DNA of 17,705 bases from JAWLHJ01 sp040904945 (lineage in GTDB: Bacteria; Gemmatimonadota; Gemmatimonadetes; Longimicrobiales; Gaopeijiaceae), in contig JBBDSM010000164.1 of assembly GCA_040904945.1 (NCBI GenBank), forward strand, positions 1 to 17,705, read 5' to 3'. The translations under genes and the position numbers were made by a program. The notes beneath the pieces are model-generated. The model was not told where the DNA came from. It saw only the letters and a list, made by a program, of their open reading frames with translations, and searched no databases. Of the stretch, positions 7,110 through 14,721 are shown in pieces (positions within the stretch are counted from its first letter, which is position 1; the number at the start of each line of letters is the position of its first letter).

Positions 7110-7787
7110 CTACTGGGCCGCGGAGTTCGAGTTCTCCGCGATCCACTGGGCGTGTGTGTCGGCGTCTTCGATGTGGATTCGTGCGAACATGATGCCGTGA
7201 CCGATGCCGCAGATCTCGGCGCACTGAACGTCGTGCTCACCCGTCTCAGTGGGACGGAACCAACCGGTGATGGACCGCCCGGGGACTGCGTCCTGCTTCA
7301 GCCGGAAGACGGGCACCGAAAACGAGTGCACGACGTCCCGCGACTCCAGCCGGAAATGATACGTCTTCTCCACTTCGACGTGGAGGTCTTCGACCGTGAA
7401 GATGTCGTCGGCCGTGTCGAGGGTGTTGTCCGGGCCGGGATGCTGGAACGTCCAGGCCCACTGCTGCCCGATGACCCGGATCGTGGTGTCGGCCTCGGGA
7501 AGCCGCTGCTTCACGTCGTACCAGACGCGGACCGAGCCGATGATGATGAAGACGTCGCAGACCAGCACGAGGGCGTGAGGGATGGTCACCCACCGCTTCA
7601 CGTGCTTCTCCTTGCCCGTCAGGTACTGCGACTTCTCGCCGGGGCGAGCCCTGAACTTCCAGATGAGCCAGAAGAAGATGCCCTCGGCGGCCAGGAACCA
7701 GAAGCCGACGAGCACGAAGACGAGCGTGATGATCCCGTCGATGCTTCCGGCGTAGGTCGAAGCCTGTACTAGAAAACGCTCGATCAT
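7110..7787 (-). CDS. coxB: Cytochrome c oxidase subunit II (CuA)
   Basis: 225 residues from the ATG at 7787. Two N-terminal transmembrane helices (about 17-45 and 69-90) are followed by a periplasmic cupredoxin domain. The CuA site is complete: His154 (DVVHSF), Cys189, Glu191, Cys193, His197 and Met200 (CAEICGIGHGIM). The aromatic electron-entry patch is QQWAWTF (108-114). It accepts electrons from cytochrome c and passes them to heme a in CoxA. Unlike caa3-type subunit II it has no C-terminal cytochrome; the cytochrome is carried by subunit IV here. The start at 7787 was chosen because the 17 extra residues from 7838 would overlap the upstream small gene and look noncoding. Confidence 0.96.
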   Translation of the reverse strand: MIERFLVQASTYAGSIDGIITLVFVLVGFWFLAAEGIFFWLIWKFRARPGEKSQYLTGKEKHVKRWVTIPHALVLVCDVFIIIGSVRVWYDVKQRLPEADTTIRVIGQQWAWTFQHPGPDNTLDTADDIFTVEDLHVEVEKTYHFRLESRDVVHSFSVPVFRLKQDAVPGRSITGWFRPTETGEHDVQCAEICGIGHGIMFARIHIEDADTHAQWIAENSNSAAQ

Positions 7788-7809
7788 TCTGCTAGCCGAG
7801 TATCGGGGA

Positions 7810-7989
7810 TCACAGGAGGATGAACACGACGACGACACCGACGAAGAGCATGCTGCTCCATACCGTGATCACGAACGCCTTCTTCGCGTCGACGATGGCG
7901 GGGTTGTCGTCGTCCGAGGGGGGCGCGAGCGCGACCCTCTCTTCGGGGGTCAGCGTGGGAGCCAGCTCCGGGGCGGCGTGGTCGCTCAT
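7810..7989 (-). CDS. 59-residue single-pass membrane protein in oxidase operon
   Basis: A short open frame of 59 codons, MSDHAAPELAP at the start and VVVVFILL at the end. The first 36 residues are polar and Pro/Asp-rich (LTPEERVALAPPSDDDNPAIVDAKKA), then one hydrophobic helix (38-59) runs to the stop. It fits exactly between the diheme cytochrome gene (stop 12 bases upstream) and coxB (start 22 bases downstream), same strand, and a shadow frame would be unlikely to give this clean polar-then-membrane layout. By position it may be a small structural or assembly subunit of the oxidase, such as those found in other heme-copper oxidases, but I do not recognise a named family. It is short enough to be missed by standard length cut-offs. 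Confidence 0.72.
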   Translation of the reverse strand: MSDHAAPELAPTLTPEERVALAPPSDDDNPAIVDAKKAFVITVWSSMLFVGVVVVFILL

Positions 7990-8001
7990 GGAATTCGTCG
8001 C

Positions 8002-8640
8002 CTACCTAAGCGTGTACACGTAGGCGATGACGTCTTTCATCGCCTGCTCGGAGAGCGCCAGCGAATTCACGCGCATGGTGGCGCCCCAGGTGTCCTGCGG
8101 ATGCGCGCCGCGTGCCCCGGATTTGAAGTTGCGGAGCTGGTTCAGCATGTACCAGTCGTGCATCTGGGCGATGGGCGGTGAGTGTAACGCCTCGTTGCCG
8201 AGCCCCTCAGCCCCGTGACAGGCCACGCACACCTGGTAGCTCTGGGCTCCGGCGCCCGCGTTCCCGTCGAGCGTGCTCTCGGGATAAACGGCGGGCATTG
8301 CAGCGACGTACTCGGCGACCGATTCGATGTCGCCGTCGCGCGTGAGCGAGATCGCCATGGGCCGCATACGCAGGCCGGGCAGATCTTCGTGGTGCTGTCC
8401 ACGGAAGGCCTGCTGGAAGCCCCGGAGTTGATCCTCGATGTACCACTGTGGCAGCCCGGCAATGCTGGGGGCGGCAATGTCGACGTTGCCGACGCCGTCC
8501 TCACCATGACAGGGCGTGCAGGTCTGGTAGAGCGCCTCGCCGCGGGCCATTCCCACGGGCGGCGGCGTGGCGTCGCATGCGGCGAGCCCGCCCGCCAGGA
8601 GCGCGAGCGTCGAAAAGCGGAAGATCCGGAGTCGTCCCAT
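8002..8640 (-). CDS. Diheme cytochrome c lipoprotein (c4-like)
   Basis: 212 residues from the ATG at 8640. A signal peptide with lipobox GGLAAC puts lipidated Cys22 at the periplasmic membrane face. Two cytochrome c domains follow: CTPCH at 41-45 and CVACH at 138-142. Likely axial methionines lie in LRMRPMA (92 or 95) and TMRVN (189). Each domain shows the c4/c553-like pattern of CHGxxG, PxIAG/Q and a WY..QLR.F helix, so it looks like a tandem duplication. Placed two genes ahead of coxB in the same operon, it probably feeds electrons to CuA or to the subunit IV cytochrome. The frame is open far upstream to 8979, but that region overlaps the Trm112 gene and has no protein-like pattern. Confidence 0.92.
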   Translation of the reverse strand: MGRLRIFRFSTLALLAGGLAACDATPPPVGMARGEALYQTCTPCHGEDGVGNVDIAAPSIAGLPQWYIEDQLRGFQQAFRGQHHEDLPGLRMRPMAISLTRDGDIESVAEYVAAMPAVYPESTLDGNAGAGAQSYQVCVACHGAEGLGNEALHSPPIAQMHDWYMLNQLRNFKSGARGAHPQDTWGATMRVNSLALSEQAMKDVIAYVYTLR

Positions 8641-8645
8641 GATCG

Positions 8646-8897
8646 CTATTGAGGTAGTGGTATGGCTTCGTCGACGAGCATGATCGGGATCTCGTCCCGG
8701 ATCGGATACAGCACGTCGCCGGCTTCCCGGACGAGTCCCTCGGAAACCGGCTCTTCCAGGTGGCGCCCGCCACGGCTCACGACCGCACCGCGTCCGATCG
8801 CCTCGTTCAGGCGACGGAGGGTCTCGGCGTCCGCGACATGCAGAGGCTGCTTCGTCTCGGGACACACCAGGATGTCCAACAGCTGCTGATCCACCAT
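8646..8897 (-). CDS. Trm112 family protein
   Basis: 83 residues. It opens with MVDQQLLDILVCPETKQPLH, the family signature (LL.ILVCP.tK.pL), and ends with YPIRDEIPIMLVDEAIPL, also typical. Trm112/YcaR-like proteins are small zinc-ribbon-derived proteins; the eukaryotic and archaeal members activate methyltransferases, while the bacterial role is poorly known. Only one Cys (Cys12) remains, as in many bacterial members, so it probably binds no zinc. First gene of the minus-strand run, five bases before the diheme cytochrome gene. An ATG 18 bases upstream (8915) is an alternative start; 8897 was preferred because it matches the family N-terminus. Confidence 0.88.
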   Translation of the reverse strand: MVDQQLLDILVCPETKQPLHVADAETLRRLNEAIGRGAVVSRGGRHLEEPVSEGLVREAGDVLYPIRDEIPIMLVDEAIPLPQ

Positions 8898-9026
8898 CTT
8901 TGCTCGACACTCCATCTCCGACCGTGACCCGCGGCGAATGTGCCGCGCGGCTCCCGGTGGGAGGACTGGGACCCGACACGAAGCCGCGTAACTTACATAG
9001 GTCCGTGTACGAATGGGAGGCCGAGC
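8898..9026. other. Divergent intergenic region: Trm112/oxidase operon and DUF192 gene
   Basis: 129 bases that must hold promoters for the DUF192 gene and probably for the long oxidase operon. An AT-richer patch, TAACTTACATAG at 8989-9000, stands out from the GC-rich background and could contain a -10 box for the plus-strand gene; no good -35 partner is visible. Confidence 0.3.
9015..9020 (+). promoter_or_regulatory. Ribosome binding site deciding the DUF192 start
   Basis: GGGAGG six bases before the ATG at 9027. It selects this ATG over the in-frame ATG at 8940, whose product would put 29 charged residues before the signal peptide. Confidence 0.75.
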
Positions 9027-9608
9027 ATGACCGCGCACATTATGACGAGAAGGGGTCGACCCGTCCGATCGCACCTTTGGGTGCTTGCTCTGGGGCTTAT
9101 CCCGTTCGCGATTGGATGCCTCGCGACCGACGAACCCGCCGCCAACAACGGCCAGGAGCCGCCCGCTTCGGACGCCCAGGGCCAGGTGAGCGGCACGCCG
9201 GAGCGGAGCATGGGCGTCGCTCCGAGCCCCGCCGCGGGACACGCCTGGGTGATCTTCGGAGCCGACACGGTCGTCGCCGAGGTCGCCGCCACCGCCGACC
9301 AACGCGCGGACGGGCTCATGTACCGCGAAGAAGTGCCCGACGGCACCGGCATGCTCTTTGTCTTCCAGGACAACGAGGTCCGGGCGTTCTGGATGGCGAA
9401 TACCTACGTGCCGCTCGACATCGCCTACATGGATCCGTCCTACCGGATCGTGGACATCGTCCAGATGGAGCCGCTCGTGACGGACACCTACCCGAGCAGC
9501 GCGCCCGCGATGTTCGCGCTGGAGGTTCGCCAGGGATGGTTCGCCGAAGAGGGCATCGGCGTCGGTGATCAAGCGGAAGTGGTGTTCGGCGTCGGGGCGG
9601 GGCGCTGA
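9027..9608 (+). CDS. DUF192 family lipoprotein
   Basis: 193 residues. A twin-Arg-free signal sequence (RRGRPVRSHLWVLALGLIPFAIGC) ends at Cys31, a plausible though not ideal lipobox. A low-complexity linker (about 33-70, Pro/Ala/Glu) leads to a DUF192 domain. Conserved parts are RADGLMYREEVPDGTGMLF, VRAFWMANTYVPLDIAYMD, IVQMEPL and a closing LEVRQGWFAEEGIGVGDQ. DUF192 proteins are small secreted beta-rich proteins of unknown biochemical role. The gene is divergent from the Trm112/oxidase operon and converges with the class V PLP enzyme gene, with only four bases between the two stop codons. The strong Shine-Dalgarno at 9015 fixes the start. Confidence 0.9.
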   Translation: MTAHIMTRRGRPVRSHLWVLALGLIPFAIGCLATDEPAANNGQEPPASDAQGQVSGTPERSMGVAPSPAAGHAWVIFGADTVVAEVAATADQRADGLMYREEVPDGTGMLFVFQDNEVRAFWMANTYVPLDIAYMDPSYRIVDIVQMEPLVTDTYPSSAPAMFALEVRQGWFAEEGIGVGDQAEVVFGVGAGR

Positions 9609-9612
9609 GCCG

Positions 9613-10818
9613 CTACGCGCGCCCGACCGATTCCCTCAGGACGCCGGTGAGCGCCTCGATGTCGGCCTCGTCGTTGTAGACGTTCGGAGACACCCGGAGC
9701 GCGGAGCCCCGGAGCGACACCGAGATGTCGCGGGCGGCCAGGCGGTCGCGCAGGTCGGTGAGGTCGAGCGCTGCCGGCATCCGAAGCCCGAACAGATGAT
9801 GCGCCCGCCAACGCTCGTCCTCGACGCCGAAGCCGAGCTCCGACGCTTCCGCGACCAGGCCGGCCGTAAGCGACCGGCAATACGCCTGGATCCGCTCCGG
9901 GCGCCAGGCGAGGAGGAGGTCCAGGCTCTTCTCCGCGATGGGAAGCAGGAAGAAGTTCGAGCGCTCTGCCATGTCGAAGCGGACCGCCCCGGGCGCGTAC
10001 TCGTCCCGGTATTCGACCAGGCGCTGAAAGTCATGGCTGTCCTCGCGGGCGATCCACGTCTCCTCGAGGGGCACCCCGTCGTCGAACCGTGGGCCGAAAT
10101 ACGAGAGTGCCAGCGAGTAGGGGCCGAGCATCCACTTGTACGCGGCGACGACGAGCGCGTCGGGCTGCACTTTGGCCACATCGAACGTAAGCGCTCCGAC
10201 GGACTGCGTGGCATCCACCACGAGCGCCGCACCGACCTCCCTGCACCGCCGCCCGATCTCGATCAGGTCGAACCGGGTCCCGTCGGTCCAGTGGACATGC
10301 GGCACCGCGACCACCGCGGTCTCCGCATCGATGGCTTCGAGGAGGCGCTCGTTCCACAGCGCGCCCCGCGACCCGCCCGAGCCGTCCGGACCCACGGCAC
10401 GCAGCGCAGCGCCCCGCTCCTCCGCCAACCGCCTCCATGCGTACACGTTCCCGGGGAACTGCTCGGCCGTGAGCACGAGGTTCTGCCCGGCGTCGACGCT
10501 CACATTCCGGGCCGCCGTAGCGACGCCGTACGACACCCCGGGCTGGATCGCGACGCGCCCGGCGTCCCCGATCCCCACGAGCCTCGCGAAGCGCTCACGG
10601 ATACCGTCGCTCTCCCAGAACGCGTCGGGCGCCGTGATGTCGGACGGGTGCCGCTTACGCTTCAAGGCCGCCACGCCCGCCGCCTCGGACGCCGCAGGCA
10701 GGGGACCCATGTAGGCGCAGTTCAGGTACGGCGCGCCCGGCCGGAGGCCGAAGTCGCCCTTTCGGCAGGTGAGCGCCTCGGCGCGGGCCTCGGTCGTCAG
10801 CGGGGCCGCGTCACTCAT
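9613..10818 (-). CDS. Class V PLP-dependent aminotransferase or lyase
   Basis: 401 residues, the usual size for the NifS/kynureninase/isopenicillin N epimerase-like fold type I group. The cofactor Lys is Lys228 in AAYKWMLGPYS. The pyridine-N ligand Asp202 and neighbouring Gln205 are in VVDATQSVGAL, and the phosphate-binding part lies around PGVSYGVATAARN. His174 and His176 in VPHVHWTDG match the class V pattern. No active-site Cys loop of a cysteine desulfurase is obvious, so I favour an aminotransferase or amino-acid lyase, but the substrate cannot be read from sequence. It is the last gene of the minus-strand TRAP/DUF5916 run and its start overlaps the upstream small membrane peptide gene by eight bases. 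Confidence 0.92.
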   Translation of the reverse strand: MSDAAPLTTEARAEALTCRKGDFGLRPGAPYLNCAYMGPLPAASEAAGVAALKRKRHPSDITAPDAFWESDGIRERFARLVGIGDAGRVAIQPGVSYGVATAARNVSVDAGQNLVLTAEQFPGNVYAWRRLAEERGAALRAVGPDGSGGSRGALWNERLLEAIDAETAVVAVPHVHWTDGTRFDLIEIGRRCREVGAALVVDATQSVGALTFDVAKVQPDALVVAAYKWMLGPYSLALSYFGPRFDDGVPLEETWIAREDSHDFQRLVEYRDEYAPGAVRFDMAERSNFFLLPIAEKSLDLLLAWRPERIQAYCRSLTAGLVAEASELGFGVEDERWRAHHLFGLRMPAALDLTDLRDRLAARDISVSLRGSALRVSPNVYNDEADIEALTGVLRESVGRA

Positions 10819-10909
10819 CGCCCGAGCGCGCGTGACGAGCTGCGTAGGCGATCAGTCCGAGGAATCCGAAGAAGACGACGACCAGGATGATGATCTCGAA
10901 AATTTCCAT
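10811..10909 (-). CDS. Possible 32-residue membrane peptide
   Basis: A short frame, MEIFEIIILVVVFFGFLGLI followed by AYAARHARSGDE: one strongly hydrophobic helix (about 5-23) with a positively charged tail, the layout of a single-pass membrane micropeptide. It lies between the DUF5916 gene (32 bases upstream) and the class V enzyme gene, overlapping the latter's start by eight bases, as coupled genes do. Against it: no Shine-Dalgarno precedes the ATG, and the length is too small to judge by composition. A 12-base palindrome GCATTCTAATGC sits just upstream (10913-10924). Confidence 0.45.
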   Translation of the reverse strand: MEIFEIIILVVVFFGFLGLIAYAARHARSGDE

Positions 10910-10941
10910 GTCGCATTCTAATGCGGACCGCGGGCGTGATG

Positions 10942-13746
10942 CTACAACCCCAACCAGTAGTTCATCTTCACGATGAATCGGTTGTCGGCGCGCAGCCCGA
11001 AGAGCGCGTCGCTGTCCCGGGCGAGGTCGAAGTCGCCGACCGCGACCCGCTGTGACTGCTGCCTCTGCCACACGAAGAACAGCGTCGATCCCGGGCGGTA
11101 CTCCCAGCGCAGCACGGCATTGCCGAGGAGCGAACGGAAGTTGAAGTCCCGGTCCGAGAACGAGTGGTCGGGGATGCCGTCGTCGTCGAAGTCCACGTAC
11201 TGGGTGTCGCCCGAGCGACAGATCGACGAGGCGCACACCACCTGGCCGCCCTGCTCGTTCGCCACACCCGGCACGAGCTCGACGAAGTCGAACGACTCCG
11301 CCTGCCCGAGCTGCTTGTAACTCACGTAGTCACCCGACGACAGCAGCGGCTGGGCGAACACCTGTAGCGAGAGGTCCGGCGCGAACGTCCAGTTCATGCG
11401 CCACTCCATGGAGAACGTGCGCCTCTCGAGATCGGCAAACAGGTACCGGTCGCCGTACGTGGGAGCGAAGTCACCGAGGCGCGCGGTGGTCACGTACTGA
11501 TCGCTCGATCGCGAGCTCTCGAACCCGGGGTTGAAGGACAGCTCCACGTTGTCCGACGGCCGCACCCGGAGGTTGCCTCGGATCTCGTAGCTGCCTCCCT
11601 CGCCCCGAAGCTCATCGCCGACCTGGAGGTTGGTTCCGAAGCTCACGCGCTTACGCCGGTCGCTGTCGAGATTCACGCTGAAGCTGGTCGATGCCGGCAC
11701 GACCATCATGGGTCCGCCGCGGGTGCGTGAGCGGCTCATCTGCTCGGGGTTGTACGAGGCGTTGCCCCGCACACTCCAGTAATTCAGGAGCTCGCCGTTC
11801 GCGTGCAGGTTGAACGATCCGCCTGTGCGTGCGCGCTGCCACGAGTCGAGCGACCATGTATCGTCGAACCCCTCGTGGCTCCAGTTGTGGTAGTTGAAGA
11901 AGTTGATGTTGTAGTTGCGGAACAGGCTTCCTGGCTCGATCTCGCGGTACCCCACGCGGAAACCGGCGTCGATGCGCTCGGCCGTTCCGGAGAAGCCCGC
12001 GTCATTGATCTCGAAGCCCTTTGTGACCTCCCCCGCCCACACGCCGCCCGTCCAATCTCCGGACCGCCGCTCCAGCTGGAGGCGCCACTCAGCCCCCGAC
12101 ATGGACCGGGCCGTCGGATCGAGGTCGAACCGGGTGGCGTCGGGCCGCTGAAAGTAGTGGTTGCTGGCCCGCTGGATGCGCGTGATGGCCTCTTCGTCGC
12201 CCCGGACGTGGCTGCCGGCGAGGAAGCCCCAGAGCGCCCAGGCGCGGTCGCTCCACTGATGCTCGAAGCGCAGCCCACCGTTGAATGCGCTCGACGGGAG
12301 CCAGGCGAACGACCCGTCGCCGGGAAGCTCCCTGCTCATCGCCGTGCCCATCCCACGGATCTGGGTGGTGCCGCCGTTGAAGTCCTGCGCGAGGCTCACC
12401 ACGCCGTACTGGGCGCGCGGCTCGACGAGGAACTCGTCGGTCGTGCCGTCCCCGAACGCCGAGCGGCCGTCCTCGGACCCCGTCACGGCGCCGAGCACAC
12501 CCACGGAAAGCCCTCCGGAGGTACGTCCCGCGAGTTTGGCGGCGCCCAGGATCGATGTATTGGCCGGGACGTCGGTGTAGAGCGGATCGCCGGGGATGCT
12601 CCCGCTGGGGGAACGCCCCACTCGCCGACTGTAGAAGAGCTGATTGCGCCTGCCGGACAGCCCGAAGTCGAAGATGCGCGCGTCCTCGACGAAGAACGGC
12701 CGCTGCTCATCGTAGAAGGTCTCGAACGCCGAGAGGTTGATCACCGCCGGATCCGCTTCGACCTGCCCGAAGTCCGGATTGATCGTCGCGTCCAGGGTAA
12801 AGGCGGCGCCGAGGCCGTAGCTGAGATCCATGCCGACGCGGCCAGACGTCGTCGTTCCGGAGAAGAACGGGTTCGCAGGTTCAGCGGGGCCGCGATGGTG
12901 GCTCGTCACGACGTAGGGAAGCACCTCCAAGCGCCGCGACGGGCGCGGGACAAGAACGCCGTCCATGCGCCCCATCTGACTCACCCGTCCCCGACGGAGC
13001 TGCGACACCAGCGAGTAGTAGCTCCGCTCGGCGGACGACGTCCGCTCTCGGAAGAAGTTGATGCCCCAGGTCTGCGGCTCGTCCGAGGCCTCGTAGCGGA
13101 TCTGGGAGAGCGGAATGCGCATCTCCAACGTCCAGCCACGGTCGTCGACGTTCACCGCCGACGACCAGACGGCATCCCACGCACCGTCGAGCTGGTCATC
13201 GCTGTACATGTACATGTCGCGCTGCACGTTGGCGGCGCTCAGCCCGAACATGTATCCCGTGAGCCCGTCCAGATTCGGGTCCAGATGCATGCTGAAGCTG
13301 TCGGACTGGCCGCGCGAGTCCCGGCGGTCGAGCTGCGCCACGATCCCTCCCGGCTCCGGATCCCAGAGCCGCGCGGCGACCCAGAGGGCCCCGTCGCCGA
13401 AGACGACCCGGACCTCGGTGTCGTGCTCCGCGGGAGCGCCCTCGACGGGCTGCTCCTGGGTGAATCCGGTGAAGACGCGCGCCGACTCCCAGATGGGCTC
13501 GTCCATGATGCCGTCGAGCCGCATGTCGTCCGGAATCGGCGCGAATGCGTCGAGCGCGTTGGCGGACGATCGAGGCGAGGGATCGCTCGAGCCCGCCCGA
13601 GGCACCTCGAGGGACACGTCGCTGGGGGGGAGCGCGGACTCCGAGTTTGCGTTCTGGGCGGCGGCCCCGAGCGGGAGCACCAGAAGAATCAGAGCGGCGG
13701 GCAACCCGAAGGCTGCCCGCCGCGCAAATATGTTCAAAGACTTCAT
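10942..13746 (-). CDS. DUF5916 protein: CBM9-like domain plus outer-membrane barrel
   Basis: 934 residues. A signal peptide (1-30, cleavage after GAAA) and a low-complexity linker precede a carbohydrate-binding family 9-like domain (about 73-255) starting at MRLDGIMDEPIWESA and including VRVVFGDGALWVAARLWDPEP. The long DUF5916 region follows, with many alternating amphipathic strands (for example RVSFGTNLQVGDELRG, YEIRGNLRVRPSDNVEL) typical of an outer-membrane beta-barrel. The C-terminus is an aromatic-rich strand, NRFIVKMNYWLGL. Near the end a Cys pair (VVCASSIC) is followed by DFDDDGIPD, a thrombospondin-3-like calcium loop. Members are common in Bacteroidota and Gemmatimonadota; the function is unproven and is usually guessed to be ligand binding or transport. 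It starts 36 bases after the TAXI gene and probably shares its transcript. A weak hairpin (GGCCG/CGGCC) lies in that gap. Confidence 0.92.
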   Translation of the reverse strand: MKSLNIFARRAAFGLPAALILLVLPLGAAAQNANSESALPPSDVSLEVPRAGSSDPSPRSSANALDAFAPIPDDMRLDGIMDEPIWESARVFTGFTQEQPVEGAPAEHDTEVRVVFGDGALWVAARLWDPEPGGIVAQLDRRDSRGQSDSFSMHLDPNLDGLTGYMFGLSAANVQRDMYMYSDDQLDGAWDAVWSSAVNVDDRGWTLEMRIPLSQIRYEASDEPQTWGINFFRERTSSAERSYYSLVSQLRRGRVSQMGRMDGVLVPRPSRRLEVLPYVVTSHHRGPAEPANPFFSGTTTSGRVGMDLSYGLGAAFTLDATINPDFGQVEADPAVINLSAFETFYDEQRPFFVEDARIFDFGLSGRRNQLFYSRRVGRSPSGSIPGDPLYTDVPANTSILGAAKLAGRTSGGLSVGVLGAVTGSEDGRSAFGDGTTDEFLVEPRAQYGVVSLAQDFNGGTTQIRGMGTAMSRELPGDGSFAWLPSSAFNGGLRFEHQWSDRAWALWGFLAGSHVRGDEEAITRIQRASNHYFQRPDATRFDLDPTARSMSGAEWRLQLERRSGDWTGGVWAGEVTKGFEINDAGFSGTAERIDAGFRVGYREIEPGSLFRNYNINFFNYHNWSHEGFDDTWSLDSWQRARTGGSFNLHANGELLNYWSVRGNASYNPEQMSRSRTRGGPMMVVPASTSFSVNLDSDRRKRVSFGTNLQVGDELRGEGGSYEIRGNLRVRPSDNVELSFNPGFESSRSSDQYVTTARLGDFAPTYGDRYLFADLERRTFSMEWRMNWTFAPDLSLQVFAQPLLSSGDYVSYKQLGQAESFDFVELVPGVANEQGGQVVCASSICRSGDTQYVDFDDDGIPDHSFSDRDFNFRSLLGNAVLRWEYRPGSTLFFVWQRQQSQRVAVGDFDLARDSDALFGLRADNRFIVKMNYWLGL

Positions 13747-13782
13747 TTTTTGCTCACTGGCCGAGCAAGCCGGCCCCCTACC

Positions 13783-14721
13783 TCATCGGTTGGAGAACCA
13801 CGCCGCTGCGGCAGGGTGGAGCGGAATCGGAGGCCGAGCCATCAGACTGAGATCGATCTGCCTCGCCATGTCGTGTACCTGTTCCAAAGAGACACGATCG
13901 TTCTCCATAACGTTGAGAACCGTTTCCACCACCTCTCCATCCAGCGACTCCATCGCGAAGATCCAGTTCATGACCGCAACCGTCTCGATGGTCTCCTCCA
14001 GCCCCCGGTAGGCGCCGCTCGGGATCTCGCCCCGCGCGTAGTAGGGATGCTCCTCGAGCATCGCCTCCATGACTTCGTTCTCGACGCCCAACAGCCGGAT
14101 GTTCGACGTGGTCGTGGCCTCGAGGACGGCGGCCGCCGGATATCCGACAGAGATGATCGCGCCGTCGATGGCCCCGTCCTGCAGGGCCGAGGACGACTCG
14201 GCGAACGAGAGGTAGCGCGGCGTGATGTCGTCGTAGGTCAGGCCGAAGGCCCCGAGGACGTGCTGGGACAGGGCCTCGGTGCCGCTTCCGGCCGCGCCGA
14301 CGGAGATGGTCCGGCCGCGGAAGTCGGCGACGCTGGTCACCGGTAGATCCCCTCGCACCAGGATGTGCGTCACGTTCGGGTAGAGCGGCGCGACCGCGCG
14401 CAGGCCCGTCACCGGATTCCCGAAGCTCCCCTGGCCGTTGTAGGCCTGGTAGGCGGTCATGCCGATCGCCATCGCCAGGTCCATCTGACCCTGAGCGAGC
14501 CGGTTGATGTTCTCCTCCGACCCGCCGCTGACCTCGGCCGTGTACTGCCGGGTCGAGTCCGCGATCGAGAGCCGGCTCGCGATCGCGCCGCCGAGCGGGT
14601 AGTAGACCCCGCCGGTGCCGGCCGTGCCCAGAGACAGGAACTCCGGCTGTCCTTCGCCACCGCATGCTGCCATTGCCATCAGGGCAAAAACGGCTGCCCA
14701 TCTCTTCACCACGAGCCTCAT
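13783..14721 (-). CDS. TAXI-family TRAP transporter solute-binding protein
   Basis: 312 residues from the ATG at 14721. A lipoprotein-like signal peptide (VFALMAMAAC, Cys20) precedes a periplasmic binding protein of the TAXI type: LSLGTAGTGGVYYPLGGAIA (the GTGGTYYPLG-like signature), TAEVSGGSEENINRLAQGQMDLAMA, then FRGRTISVGAAGSGTE. It captures a solute in the periplasm and passes it to the TRAP permease encoded immediately upstream. TAXI substrates are mostly unknown, with glutamate and other organic acids reported for some. The gene has a good GGGAGG ribosome site four bases from the ATG and overlaps the permease stop (ATGA), so the two are translationally coupled. The in-frame ATG at 14853 lies inside the permease gene and was rejected. 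Confidence 0.93.
   Translation of the reverse strand: MRLVVKRWAAVFALMAMAACGGEGQPEFLSLGTAGTGGVYYPLGGAIASRLSIADSTRQYTAEVSGGSEENINRLAQGQMDLAMAIGMTAYQAYNGQGSFGNPVTGLRAVAPLYPNVTHILVRGDLPVTSVADFRGRTISVGAAGSGTEALSQHVLGAFGLTYDDITPRYLSFAESSSALQDGAIDGAIISVGYPAAAVLEATTTSNIRLLGVENEVMEAMLEEHPYYARGEIPSGAYRGLEETIETVAVMNWIFAMESLDGEVVETVLNVMENDRVSLEQVHDMARQIDLSLMARPPIPLHPAAAAWFSNR

Noticed and set aside
5373..7772. Very long open frame on the plus strand opposite coxA and coxB
   Set aside because: Its product is a run of Arg, Glu, Asp, His and Val without domain pattern, and it lies antisense to two certain genes. Such frames arise from GC-rich codon bias.
7110..7787. caa3-type subunit II with fused cytochrome c
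   Set aside because: The protein ends 25 residues after the CuA Met and contains no CxxCH; the cytochrome is on the subunit IV gene.
13747..13782. Terminator between the TAXI and DUF5916 genes
   Set aside because: The GGCCG/CGGCC stem is only five pairs and is followed by an A-run, not a T-run, in the direction of transcription.
11803..14346. Long plus-strand open frame opposite the DUF5916 and TAXI genes
   Set aside because: Low-complexity charged translation, antisense to well-supported genes on the minus strand; a GC-bias shadow.
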